Shown in pieces: positions 1-11,723 of a stretch of 64,000 bases of DNA (position 1 is its first letter; each line of letters opens with the position of its first letter). Location: positions 470,382,008 through 470,446,007 of the forward strand of contig NC_081405.1 of NCBI RefSeq assembly GCF_030272615.1, written 5' to 3'. The notes under the pieces were generated by a model. The model was given only the letters and a program-made list of their open reading frames with translations, did no database searches and had not been told where the DNA came from. Source of the stretch: Cryptomeria japonica (taxonomy: Eukaryota > Streptophyta > Pinopsida > Cupressales > Cupressaceae). A program made the translations under genes and the position numbers.

Positions 1-2079
1 GGAGTCCTACTGGGCTAGGTCTCACCATCAACTAGAACAATCTGACACTAGCTCAGTGCAATCTTCTAAGGGACGCTTCGAATATGTTCAAATCATTACC
101 ATCAGACATTGATAACCATTCAAGTTAATGCATGAACAATATACGCATAACAATTTGAAGTTAAGCTCATTCAATGCTAGTTAACCACTTAGGGCGCACT
201 TACAATCAGTAAGAGGCTAGTGGTATGGACTAAGCAGATTCCACATGAATACATTCAACAACTTCTTCCATTCAATCTAATTTATTTATCATCTAACATG
301 AGGATCCAACAATAAACCATGCACATTGTAAAGAAACAACTCACTTCACCATAACTTCAATGAAGATAGAGTTCATTTACAACTTAGGCAACAATTTCTA
401 CCTTCTCCTCCTACTTTACTCTAACTTCTATTCTATTCTCTTTAGACTATCTATTGACTATTAACTACTAACTCTTAACCCTTTACAAATGAAGAGCTTG
501 AGCCTTTTATAGTGCTTTTAATACAATTCAACGACCCAGATCAATTTGAGATCAATGGCCAAGATTTTACAATGAAAACCCTAATTAGGTTTTGTTACAA
601 CAAACTCAATTTGGCCAATTAGATAATTACAACACATTGGTATGACCAATAGATAGCAAGGGTAGGTGCCTCGGAGTTTGTGCCATTGTTGGTGAGTTAG
701 GTACATTGCATCTAGACATGCTGATGTGGAACCCCTCTGATTGGTGAATGGTGATTGGGATGCCATCTAGGATGCCACTTCAACTTGCACCTTTGTAGAC
801 TGGATAGATTCATCATCATGAAGAGATATCAAGAGATATCTCTTGATCCTCAACATTATCTAGCTTGCTCAAAGTAGTGGTGATGGGAATTATTGATATA
901 GCTAAGTCCTTCCATCCTTGCTTGCTTGCCTTGGAGTGATTGTATGATCTCTCCTTTGCTATCTTATAATCTCTCCATGTCAATATGATAGAATGAGAAC
1001 CTTGAAGATATCCTGCTCTACTACTTGCAGCTGCTGAATATTTGAAGTTTTTTAACCTAGTAGCACTTTAAGACTTCTTCATACATTCAAGGTATTCTTG
1101 ATGTTGATGAAACTTCTTGAAGGCCTCTTCCTTGTATCTTGACCTTGATGCTGAAATTCTCTCCTTGAGATCCTTGTTCCGATCCTCCTTCAACCTGCCC
1201 CATTTGATCTCTTTCCTTACCTCCTGCAAAATGAACAATTGCACATCAAACACACATGATATACAACTTGATCTAATCTTTGATTTTTTGATGATTTCTT
1301 TCTAAATCTAATCTAAGGATTGACAGTAATCGGTGAATTTGCTGTGTGAAAGGCAAACTTAATGTCCTAGAGCAAATCTGGGCTGTCTTAAGGTGAATTT
1401 GCTGGCTGATAAAGCTTGCTGGCTAAGCGAATTCGCTTCTCTTTGGTGCTAAAATGATGAATCTCGCCTGTTCCAAAAGACTAGACCCACATCTCCAATC
1501 ATGAAGGTCAAGGTAGGAAGTTGTTTTACAAGTTAGTCTTTCCATCAGGATTCATATATGGAATATAACATTTAAGTATAAGTTCTTATACTTTAAATTA
1601 TATTCCATATATATTGTTAGGATGTTTGAGAGTGGTTTCAAACCTCCAGGAGTTATAATGCAAAATCTAGTTTTTGGAAGATGCTTCAAATTTCCAGACT
1701 TAGTCAAATTTCAGGGCATTTCAGGATTAGGATGACATTCCAGACTTCTAAAACGAGTTTGCTCTGACCTTGATGTAAAGGACAGGACCTAGGAGGACAC
1801 CATGCATTCAACCAAGGTTTGATTTAGCAACTTGAAGCTTGACCAGATAGTACACAAAACCTTAGGAATGATCTAAATAACCTCCTAATCACCCAACTAA
1901 CTTGATTTCCACTCCACCTTGAGGAGATGCACCCAACTTGATGACCTTTGAAACAATCAAACCCTTCAATGCAAAGGCTAAGACACAAACAACCAACAAC
2001 AAAACCAAAAGAGCTAACCCTAGAAAGCAAAAAATGGGGGGTCCCCATTTGTGATGGGGCGATGTGTGAATACCTCACA
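1..2079 (-). repeat. LTR-like sequence, family A (left end outside window)
   Basis: Non-coding sequence whose right end reads, on the minus strand, TGTGAGGTATTCACACATCG, a typical LTR start. The segment 1518-2079 is repeated at about 24830-25390 with high similarity, including the closing motif GGGGTCCCCATTTG followed by GCGATGTGTGA. The first 150 bases also resemble 14440-14570 (shared phrases such as ACCATCAGA and CAATCTTC). This supports an LTR of at least 2 kb on the minus strand. No internal coding region or target-site duplication is visible, so solo LTR versus truncated element is open. Confidence 0.6.
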
Positions 2080-2082
2080 ACA

Positions 2083-2648
2083 ATACCACTTGTACTCTTG
2101 CTTGCAAAGTATGACCAAAAGTCTATGGCTAGCTTTGCTGAACATGTTTCCTGTGAGACTAAGTAGTAGGCATTGTAGCTGTAGTATCGTCAGGAACACC
2201 TCAAAGCTTGTTGATCTCAGCTCTATATTTTATGTTTGCCGGTTTTTCCAAAAAACGTACATATGGCCATGCCTTTTTCTCAAATAAAAAGGTGTCAATT
2301 AACTCTAGCAATGCTGCCATACCATTCTAGACCACAAAAGTTGAATTTCCACTTCCTTGTGCCACCACCTGTATCTGATGTGTTATGCATTTTTGTTGGA
2401 AACTGTTTACGAGAAGACCAACGATCATAAGGACTCTTAGCATACTTTCCTAGGATTGTGGATGGGCACCGTAGACTAGCTGCTGCACTTGCCATGGAAC
2501 TAGTTTGGGCTTCAGGATCAGCCGCATGGTCACCCCCCTTAGCCTCAGGCTTATTGTTTAATTCAGTTTCACTATGAGAATGAACCTTTACCTCATCCTC
2601 ACTCATGTCATGAGAGCTCAACAATGCAATAAACAATATAAATTCCAT
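2083..2648 (-). pseudogene. hAT transposase fragment with BED-type zinc finger remnant
   Basis: The minus-strand reading frame 2648-2295 ends in GGGTRKWKFNFC followed by GLEWYGSIARVN, which matches the BED zinc finger of plant hAT transposases (usual pattern W-C-x-F-C followed by G-S-x-x-R-V). The first zinc cysteine is replaced by Phe, and a stop follows just after the RVN. The similarity to the usual R-V-x-x-H-L continuation runs on beyond that stop. The upstream part is acidic and Ser-rich. The fragment ends near the family A LTR. It is a decayed N-terminal piece; no catalytic or dimerisation region follows it here. Confidence 0.55.
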
Positions 2649-2710
2649 AGGTGCCTAGTTTCAGCTTAGTTTATTAAATTATTATTTAACAAACTTGAAA
2701 ATAAAATTGG

Positions 2711-2844
2711 AATCTTGATGGGAAAGTGAAAAATGAGCAGTCTTACATTGAAATGAATGTATGAATATGCATTATGGCTGCAAATGCATATTCATACATT
2801 CATTTCAATGTAGCACTGCTCATTTTCATTTTCTCGTCAAGATT
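2711..2844. repeat. Long foldback (about 62-bp arms, 9-nt loop)
   Basis: Left arm 2711-2773 and right arm 2783-2844 are inverted complements. The inner 30 bases of each arm pair without mismatch (starting AATGCATATTCATACATTCA on the right arm). The outer halves differ by about six changes including one 1-nt indel. The loop is 9-10 nt. It could be a small foldback element or a microRNA-like precursor; nothing in the sequence decides between them. Confidence 0.8.
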
Positions 2845-2849
2845 CATGA

Positions 2850-5800
2850 AAATGAAACTTACAAAAAAAAGAGCAAAATATACCAATTGAAAAAACAATA
2901 AAACATACGTACCTTTTGCTTGAAAAATCCTGCCAAATGGATGTGGAATCCGTCTCGTCTCTTCTTGCACTTGCAAAATTCTCCTTCTCACCCTCCTTCA
3001 ACTTGCAAAACCCTCTAATCTCACTTGTTAGCCATCACTCACTCTTTTCTCTTCTTGGCACTTTGTTGTTATGAAAATTTGTAAACCAAATATGAATGAA
3101 TAATGAACTAATGTGTTTTATTGAGCACGAAGGAGTTGGATGGGGTCCATGTGCCTCCAGGGCTCAAGCTAGGGCACAAATTTCAATGAATTTAAAAAAA
3201 AAAAAAAAACCTCTTTTTGCGTTCCTCAGATTGGAGATGCTAAGACGCCCTCGTGGTGTTCGAGGGACACTTGGGCATCTTGGGGAAATCTTGGCGTCTC
3301 CAGCATCTTAGGGATGTTTCCTCTATTCCAACGACGGTAAAGGGATGGCAGGGGGACACACCCACTGCATGCTCACGCCCCAGATATGTCCTCATCTCGA
3401 AAATGTGGGCTTGGGATGGGGACGCGTCCCTGTGGTTCTCTGGCATTATAGGATGTGGCCAGCCAGTTGTGAGAAGCCACTATGAGGTCTTTGAAAGCTT
3501 CTCTTGGAAAGAGTATGTGCAAAAGCCTTTGATCTTTTACTTGCCATGTTGACATCCTCTTTTTGTTTAATATAAATCAATATATGTTCTATTGGCAACC
3601 CTTTTTTTTGGTCTAGGACAAACTTTTTTCCCTTGTAAAGTAATGGTGCAAAGGTGAGCTTTCGTTCATAAGTATGAACTTTATACAATTTTCCACACTG
3701 GCTACGAGGCCAAAGATGATGCCCACCACGAGGAAGTTGTTTGATCATTGTTGTATGTCACCACAAAGGTGATGCTACATGAAATCTAAAAGAACTCTCT
3801 ACATTTTGGGCAACCAAATTAGAGCTTGCAGCCATTCTGTTTGATCCTAAAATAAAAAAAACGTTACAAACTAAATAATACTAGAATTGAAAAATTAAAA
3901 AAGATCAGCATTATTGTCCCTAAATGTTCAAAGTGTTATTCAAAACTTAAAAAGAATTGAAAAATCTTCAGAAGTTAATTGAAAAGATGAAAAAAATGTG
4001 GGATTTACTCATCTTTGGTGTCTGAATCTTCCTTGTGCAGTGACTCCATACCTTTTGGTGTAGGTCTTACTGCCTTGTAAGCTTCGAAAAAAAGAAGAAA
4101 CAATCTTCAAAATCCAACAATGGCAGCTTGAAGGAAAAAAAATGCTCTTCGTAGTGTTTTGTGTTTGTCGAATGAGTTGCAAACAAAAATACGCTCACTT
4201 TAGGGTGAATCGATGCATTGGGGGTTGTTATAATTTAATTCTTTCTTTTTTTAATTGGAAAAAGTTGCATTTTAGGCATCCCCAATTGTGGGTAAGCGGG
4301 GTCCTCATGGGTACTGCCAGGGCACTTGGGTTCCTTGTGGGTCCTTCATTGTTACACCTAGAGGGGACTTGGGGGCTTAGTATGGTACTCTAGGTGTACC
4401 GAGCATTGGACTCGGACTGAACCGGTACACTAACTCTGGGCAAAATAGGTGTACCTGGAAATATATTATTTATTAACAAAAACATAACTTTTGACTACAT
4501 ACATGCACACCCTGCAAGAAAAATTTGAGTTCCATGTGATACAACTCATGAACAAAATGAGGAAAAAGAGTAAACAAATAAAGGTGTTGGAAAAAAAGAC
4601 ATGCTCTAGCTAAATCTAAAGAAGTGGCCCTACCATATCTCAGCTGCTGCTGTATATGCTTCCTGTATGAGTTGCTTGAGAGGAGTGTGCTGAGATGATG
4701 GGCAACCAATGAGAGGAATGCTGATTTGCTGATAATTGGCCTGAAAATTGTATTAGCTAAATTCTATGCTACCAAACTATGAATTGCTGGACAAAAGAAT
4801 AAATCATAAAACTGAAAGCCATATAACAAATATAGAGATTAATGTTTTTGTTTCATAGTGTTAAGTCCAATACTAGCTAGTATCGATTCTGGAGTACCTG
4901 TCATCAAATTAGTGCCTTTACTGTGACAGTGGCAGTGCTAATTTTAGGAGCAACAGCTGTTGGTTAGACATATTCATTGGCCTAATGGTTCATAGCTGTC
5001 ATTTGAAGCACACCAGTCAATTTGATGAACTGTTTTCTGTCTGATAAGATGTTTTCATATGGTTGTTTTATTCGTACGGACAACTTTATGCTTTTGATCT
5101 GAAATGGATCATGTGGGTGATTAAGGGATTAAAGAGTAGAATGCAATGGGGAGAGAATGGGCAGAGATAATGGAGGTGATGATTCAATGTAAAAGTCTCT
5201 TTGGAGCATGCTGCTGGCTACATACATAAAAGTATTTGTAAAGGGAAAAATTATGTATTATTTTGTCTCAGATGGACACTTTTACAGAAAGTAAAGGGAA
5301 AAGGAACCAAAACTCTAAAATTGATCAAGTCCATCTTTTGGATAAGTAGTGATTATTTTTTAGGCAAGAGACTGTAGGTAACTAAGTCATGGACTGGTTT
5401 AATCCCATTATCACGGCAACTGTGGAAGGACAGGGATTATGTAATTGATAACCATGGTTTTTCTAACAGAATCTGAAACTGAAGAAGAAATGATGTTTAA
5501 TTTTTCTTGGAGGCTCTTTTCAATGTGAGAAAAGCATTATAGAAAACTGAGAAGTATACCATAGAGCTTTCTGTAAATATGAAACCAAACTGTTATAGAG
5601 GAAAAAGAAAACGGCACCCAATTTTAACTGTGAGGTTTTCTATTTCATGATTGTTTCTCTATGTTAAATGTTTGTATATTCTCTTTGGATTTACTGTTTC
5701 TTGTATTTCCTTTCTATATGCCCTGTAGCCTTTTTTTCCTTACACAGAAGCTTAAGGAATCTGGGTTTGTGTTGAATGTGATCTGTAGTTGTTTTCCATA

Positions 5801-6157
5801 ATGCTGGAATTTCAGATTCTGGAGTAATTAAATATTCTTGTATTTCAGTTATTTGCGAACGATTTTAATATGGAGAATATGCTTATTTATAAAATGATTG
5901 ATTATTGATTAATTCATCTTAGCTATGATAAGAAAAAAAGAGAGCTCTAGGAATTTTGTCAATCATTATGAAGTGAACGTCAACTGTAGTGTTGAAGACT
6001 TGCCAAATGAAATATAAATAAATGGACAAAAGTCATTGAATTGTCCTTGATTATGTTGATATATCTGCAAGTTGGAATTTTTTGAAACATTTTTCTATTT
6101 TTATTGACATTTCTAGTTACCGTGCCTGAGCTAAAGTTGGAATCTTTGATATTGCAG
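2850..6157. other. Intron of the PNPase gene, no gene seen
   Basis: This stretch holds low-complexity runs (poly-A near 3190), a G/C-richer patch at about 3220-3450 and 4290-4440 of the kind seen in plant DNA transposon debris, and then ordinary AT-rich intron sequence. I found no exon of the upstream KH or RNase PH domains. It ends at the acceptor ATTGCAG (6151-6157). Confidence 0.5.
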
Positions 6158-6240
6158 GTGCACGGATACAGGCACTCTTTGATGGTACAGTTACAATATT
6201 AGGTGAAAATCAATGTGTGTTAGAGAAGGCACAAGAAAAG
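6158..6240 (+). CDS. PNP2: Mitochondrial polynucleotide phosphorylase, KH-domain exon
   Basis: This 83-bp exon lies between the acceptor ATTGCAG and the donor AAAAG/GTAATA. It enters in phase (two bases of a split Gly codon) and leaves on a codon boundary. It encodes ARIQALFDGTVTILGENQ followed by CVLEKAQEK, the end of the KH RNA-binding domain of PNPase: the family shows a GAR-I segment, then a DGTVTI strand, then a helix with KAQE. PNPase is a phosphorolytic 3'-5' exoribonuclease that matures and degrades organelle RNA. The catalytic domains and start codon lie left of the window. The next exon is 16.3 kb away. Confidence 0.88.
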
Positions 6241-7199
6241 GTAATATAATTTTCATTGTACAAAATTAAATCGTGTAGGAATTTAAGATGTGCTCACATA
6301 TATATTTTAAATGGATAGAAGTTCACAAAGAACATGCTATTTTTAATATGTTCATATTTATAGAAATTTCAATGAAATCGAACATGCTACTCTAGAATGT
6401 TGTAATGACTATATTGTAAAGGGATTATTAATTTCTTATATCCATAAACCAACTATGCATATGGATTACTCTCTGCCAATATAATATGGATCATCTATCG
6501 GCATATTCCACCATTGCCCACCTGTGTACTTGATTTGTTATTGTTTATTAGTAAACTTAGGATTTTATTTGTTATTTATTGAAATCGTGAATGCATGTTT
6601 CATTATTTTTTTCGTGTATAAACTCCCCTCATAGTCCAAATTATGACAGTCGTGTGAATTCTTTGATATGGTATATCATGCATTGGAATTGGTCATTTCA
6701 TTGAGGTGCTGCATTCTTTCCACAGAGTCCGCTTGAGTGTTGGTAAGTCCAAAATTTATGGTGTGAAGTTGAAGCTTGCATGTCTGGGCAAGTCACATGA
6801 AGAGGAGCAACTAGACAAGACCACTCCATAGGAGGGAACTCAACAGCTGCACATTTTTGTCAGTCCTATTGTGTGTTTTATAGCAGCTAGTAAAAAAAAA
6901 TGACCAATACGTCTATGCTCCCTCCATCATTGTCCCCAAGTACCTTGAGCACATCTTCAACCAAGATTTGTTGAAAATATGTTGATAGTTGCGTTGGATT
7001 CTAAGGTCTACAATCATCGCCAACAAAATCATCCACACAGTCCTACCTAGAAGTCTAGGAGTGGATTTCTCTTTAGGAAAGGTGTACATAAGTGATGCTT
7101 TCTTGGTGATATTCTCAAACGTGGTTACAATTGTGCTCAAAGACTGTTGCAATTGCTTTTGAAACTGGCAAAATGTTTAGGCTTGATATGATTGACAAT
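6241..7199. other. Intron sequence, start of a 16.3-kb intron
   Basis: AT-rich intron DNA after the donor GTAATA. From about 6720 some stretches look like decayed coding sequence running into the Copia integrase remnant that follows, but no frame is convincing. Confidence 0.45.
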
Positions 7200-7560
7200 T
7201 ATCAATCCTCGGTGACTAAGATTAATTATCTTGCTACATTATGGTGTCACTGATTTGGTCACTTGAGCACTAGTTATTTGCATACTCTTAGTACGGAAGG
7301 CATGGTCATAGGGCTTAACTCACTCGAGAATTTGAGTGCTATTTGTTCTAGTTGTCTTGTTGGAAAACAACATTGAGCACCCTTCCATTCTAGTGAGCAT
7401 CATGCAAGACAACCTTTGTAGCTGGTGCATACCGATATGTGTAGACCCATGGCACCTAGTCACAATGGTTTTAGGTACTTTCAGCTTTTGGTTGATGATC
7501 GCACTAGAAAATGTGCTATTAATCAAGAAGAACAGATAAAACTGCTGAAAGGGATGCAAT
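7200..7560 (+). pseudogene. Decayed Copia GAG-pre-integrase and integrase fragment
   Basis: Reading across frames on the plus strand gives a Copia-type zinc-binding segment (pieces such as FGHLST, SLENLSAICSSCLVGKQH) followed by the start of the integrase core (MAPSHNGFRYFQL, VDDRTRKC). These match the H-H-C-C region and the first catalytic block of plant Copia polyproteins. Several stops and frameshifts break it, and no LTRs can be tied to it. It is an old intronic remnant. Confidence 0.6.
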
Positions 7561-9511
7561 ATCTCTTGCTCACAGTACAACCATAACAAAGGCTAAAGTC
7601 TAAGCTAATAAGCAAAAGATGCATGTAGTAATCATTACCAAAAATTGCAGAGTAATTGAAATCTAAATCTACTTTGATCTCCTTCCTAATTTTTTTTTCA
7701 CTTATAAATTGTGCTGTCTATGCTATCCATTACATATTTATAGCTGCAGCTATAAGATGGAATGAGGAATGTGACCTCAATGGCTGCAACCATGTCTCTT
7801 CAACTTAGTTAAAGGATTATGATCTTGTCTTGTCAAGTTGCTCTTGCTTTCTTTGCTACTTTGACCTCTGGTTGTAATTTCCTCAATTTTTTAGTGACAG
7901 ATTATTAAATTAATTTTTTATTAAGTCGTCTAAAATTAAAGTCAAATATCTTAAGATGATTTAATATTAATTAATTATAAAGTATTAAGGTTCCTCAAGT
8001 CTTCTCCTAGAAGTGTTGGAGAAATATTTTTTAATTGGGAGTTATGGAATATAGAGGAAAATAAAATAATAATATTTTATTATTATTTTATTATTGAATT
8101 CTCGTCATTGTGTGAACACCTAGTTAATTTTATTAATGGGAAGCGACTTATCTATATGTACCAATTAATTTTATGAAGGAGATTCCTTATGCTAGGCTTA
8201 AGTCAAAATATTTAATGTTATTGATGGGCGCCTAAGTGAAGACGATAGCATTTAAATGCTAATATTTTTAAGTGAAAAAAAATCACATTTTATTATGTGA
8301 AGTCGATGGATGGGAAAAAAAAAAGAGAAATGAAAGACATCACTTATAAAGTGATATCGTGGAGCTTGAATTCTTCATTATTCACGACTTATGTTTTAAT
8401 TGATTTTTTTGGCTCTGAGGAATCGCAGCTTCCAGGACCAAACCCCTGGTCTTCTTTGGCTTGGACGACACCCTAAATCAAAGCTTTGGCGAACCCATCT
8501 CTGGTTTGATACATCGCAGCATTCATAGCATAGCGCCAGCTTGGTATTAGCAAGGAGAACACACAGGAATAAACATTTCTTGCTTGGTGAATACTTTAGG
8601 ACTCCAATCCAACTTGTCAATAGGGCGCTAATCTGTAATTTTTCGAATCGCATCCTTGGGTAGAGATGCGGTCTGCTCTTCTACTGACATTTAAGGAATA
8701 CAGAAGGCATAACTCCCACATCTTGTGGAGGTGACTCTCTTGAAGATGGCAGTCTACAGTATGGGAAAAGGGCTTGAATGAAATCTCACAGATTTATAGA
8801 CTTGCAATCTGAACCTTCCTGGGCATGTCTACATGGTCAGTGATGTTATTGTTGTGGATTTGCTTATTTAGTTTCAGTCATTCAAGTTATTAGATTCAAA
8901 ACTGTGCATGTATTTGGGGTGGACAATGTACTGCAAATAACAGGTCAGACTTTGCTGATTGTAATCTGCTTATCTCTGAGTTATTTAATGCCTAAATCTG
9001 CTGTTAAGAGGTTTGAGTCTTATTTTGTAACTTCTTAAGAGACATTGAATTAAGTAATTGATTAAGAGACATTGAATTAAGTAATTGAAGGGTTTGTTTT
9101 CCAGTTAAGTGTTAACTGCATCATTCATATTATGCTTAATATTTGGCTCTCAAGTATAGCTTGATAATAAGATTGTATATTTTGGGTCCTGGCTGTCATC
9201 TTAGAATTATTCAGAACTTTACAAACATTGAATAACTGACACCAAACAGCAGTCCTTCTGAACACTCAGATTGGGCTTTGGATGAAATCACTTTCATTAA
9301 TTGTCAATTTGAAAACATTACATTATGAGAGCTGCTCAGAACCACTTGCAAATCTGAAAATATAAACTTGCAAAAGGTACCTTGCATACTTGGCAGTAAG
9401 AAAACTGTTCTCGACAAAATGCCAATAGGTCAAAACTGAAAACATTTAAGTGAGAATAGGCAGATGTTATTACACTGGTGTTTTTGAAATTCAACATTTG
9501 TTGTGGAAAAT
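7561..9511. other. Intron with LTR-like, AT-rich debris
   Basis: From 7880 to about 8400 the DNA is very AT-rich with short perfect palindromes (TAGCATTTAAATGCTA at 8246-8261, TCACTTATAAAGTGA at 8340-8354), as in some plant LTR promoters. At 9035-9088 a 27-bp unit (beginning TTAAGAGACATTG) is exactly duplicated in tandem. No gene is supported. Confidence 0.45.
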
Positions 9512-9516
9512 TTTAC

Positions 9517-11197
9517 TGTAATGTCCCCTTATGGTCAAACTTAGGAAGTTGGGACAATTACTATGAATGATCAATTGAAAGAGATTTCTTTCCTCAAAAC
9601 TTATAAGAATCAATTGCAAGAGACTTCTTTCCTCAATAATCTTAAATAATGTTTAAGGTAATAATAATAGAAGTTGATACCACTTCACAAATGATATTTA
9701 TTACAAAATTCAATTGATATTACTTATATGCTGATATTATAAGATATATGAAAACGGAAATGGCTGCTATCTCTGATATGAAAATTATGCAAGATGATCT
9801 GGTTTACTTAATACACCAATGATAAGATTATCTTGCTATCTCAGATATGAAAGTTTGATAAATATGCAAAGAAATCTTTATTGTCTCACTAGATTTACTG
9901 ATGTAAATCTCCTCCTGATATGTTGATATGAATTTGCAAGCATCCTGATATGTTGATATGAATTTGCAATGTCTTGTTGATGCTGTGTCTGATTTGGTTC
10001 CTTAAATTCATGCAAATTTCTCCCAATATCTATATGAAGGTCTTCTGTATATCCCTTTATGAATATGCAGATGTGTATGCTGATATCACTTACAGTGATA
10101 TGTTGCTGTCCCTGATCTGAAGTTATGTTATTGCAACAATAAGTAATGGTGCTGTTTCTGATATAACTGTAGAAACCTGAAATAATGTGGTGCTTGCTCG
10201 GATTTCTATCATGTTCTCTATGCAACCGATTAATGCCAATGGCAATGCTCAACTTGAGCGGTCCAATATGGATAAGAAATAAGAAAAGAAACTAATTTGC
10301 TGCCCTCTAGAATAGATCGGATTTACCATATATATGTCTTGTAGTTGAAAGTTACACCATCTGGAGATGAGGAGACCTATCTCTTTAATCATCTCCTTTC
10401 ATAAAGAAAGATTACTACCTTTTGGATTGTTATTCAAATCACTCCTTTAACAATTGTTATCTATATCTTAAAATGGTATGGTTATCACCTGATTAGTTAA
10501 CTTCTTCATCCATCAATATGCTCGGACTTAGGGATATGATTGATATCCTTGATGATCGAAGGATACTTGATGTTTTAATGCTGCGATCTGCTGATTGGTT
10601 TGATTGATATTCAATCGGATCCTCATCCTTAACCTGAAATGATGATATTGAGTAGCTCCCTCCTCCATGATCAATTATGCTCATGTGAATGATTTGTTAT
10701 TCCATCATGGTGTCTCATCTATCTGTTGTGCTATGATCATCTTTTATAGAATCATTAATTGTTGCTTGTAATCGTCTTCCGTCATGTATGCATAGTTATT
10801 GATATCAACTCTATGGGCTGACTGATGTATGGATCACTTGCATCATCTCCATATAAAATTGACCATAACTTAATCCTATTCGTCTTCCATGAAGATGAAC
10901 TTCTTACTTGGCATAAGAGAAGTATCGAAGAGGATTTGTGCTTGGTGATGCTTGATGCAGATATCTGTCATAATGTTTTCTGGCTTATCCTTATATCTCT
11001 TAATCTTACTTAAGGAAAATCGTCTTATTCATAAGACTTCATGATTTTCCGGATACTTTATTATTCCAACTATCTAGAAGCTATGTACACTTCTAACTAT
11101 CTTCTAACTATTTGTAGGTGCTCAAGGTCTGCAACTCCTTGATCACATAAGTGTTTTATTGCTATGTTTGCTTTAGTGCAAAGATGGGAACATCACA
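9517..11197 (+). mobile_element. Solo LTR with 5-bp target duplication
   Basis: A 1,681-bp sequence starts TGTAATGTCCCC and ends GGGAACATCACA, the TG...CA form of an LTR. It is flanked by TTTAC on both sides (9512-9516 and 11198-11202), the 5-bp target duplication expected for LTR retrotransposon integration. There is no internal region or second LTR, so it is best read as a solo LTR left by recombination. It is rich in GATATG-type motifs, with a 30-bp tandem duplication at 9914-9970. The orientation is taken from the TGTAATGTCCCC start. Confidence 0.8.
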
Positions 11198-11494
11198 TTT
11201 ACCTAACATTTGGCTGTGATTCTTTCCCATCTTCTTTTAAGTTTTGGACTTGCCCAAGTTTTGGTGTGAGTAGATATTTGTCAAAATAGGCTTTAGTGAT
11301 TAAATAAATTGCTAGAGTAAATGCGCCAGTACACATGTTTTCAATTAGGACCTAGAGGAAAATCTTAAAATTCTGAGCAGGATTGCAGCGAGTGCCACAT
11401 CTATGTCTACTTAGACAAAAAGGAATATGACATGGGAAATATATAATGTAGAGGACAAAACTTGGGAAATGACTTAGGGAAAGAGACAAGGTAC

Positions 11495-11723
11495 TGTTGA
11501 CGTGTGTTTTGTGACCACACCAACATAGAATAAAGTTTCCCAACGGCTATCTTATCCTCTCTTCATCAAAATCATGTGTATGCTAAGATTGCAAGAAGAT
11601 CATACAATGACTCCAAGGTTTCGACTTCGTACTAGTGACTTTCTGTGGATATAGGCTCATTTGGTAGATGTTGCTAGTAATCCAGGGGGACTTATGTTTA
11701 GATCATTCTTTCACTTCTTTGCA
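11495..11723 (-). repeat. Terminal direct repeat, left copy
   Basis: Pairs with 14110-14334. Long shared runs include the phrases GATTGCAAGAAGATCATACA and GATATAGGCTCATTTGGT. By eye the copies differ at roughly one base in eight, which points to an old insertion. Confidence 0.65.

Noticed and set aside
2850-6157. Further upstream PNPase exons
   Set aside because: Looked for KH-domain and RNase PH signatures in all frames and found none that pair with splice sites.
9878-10252. 124-codon minus-strand frame
   Set aside because: Lies wholly within the solo LTR and includes the 30-bp tandem duplication; no family signature.
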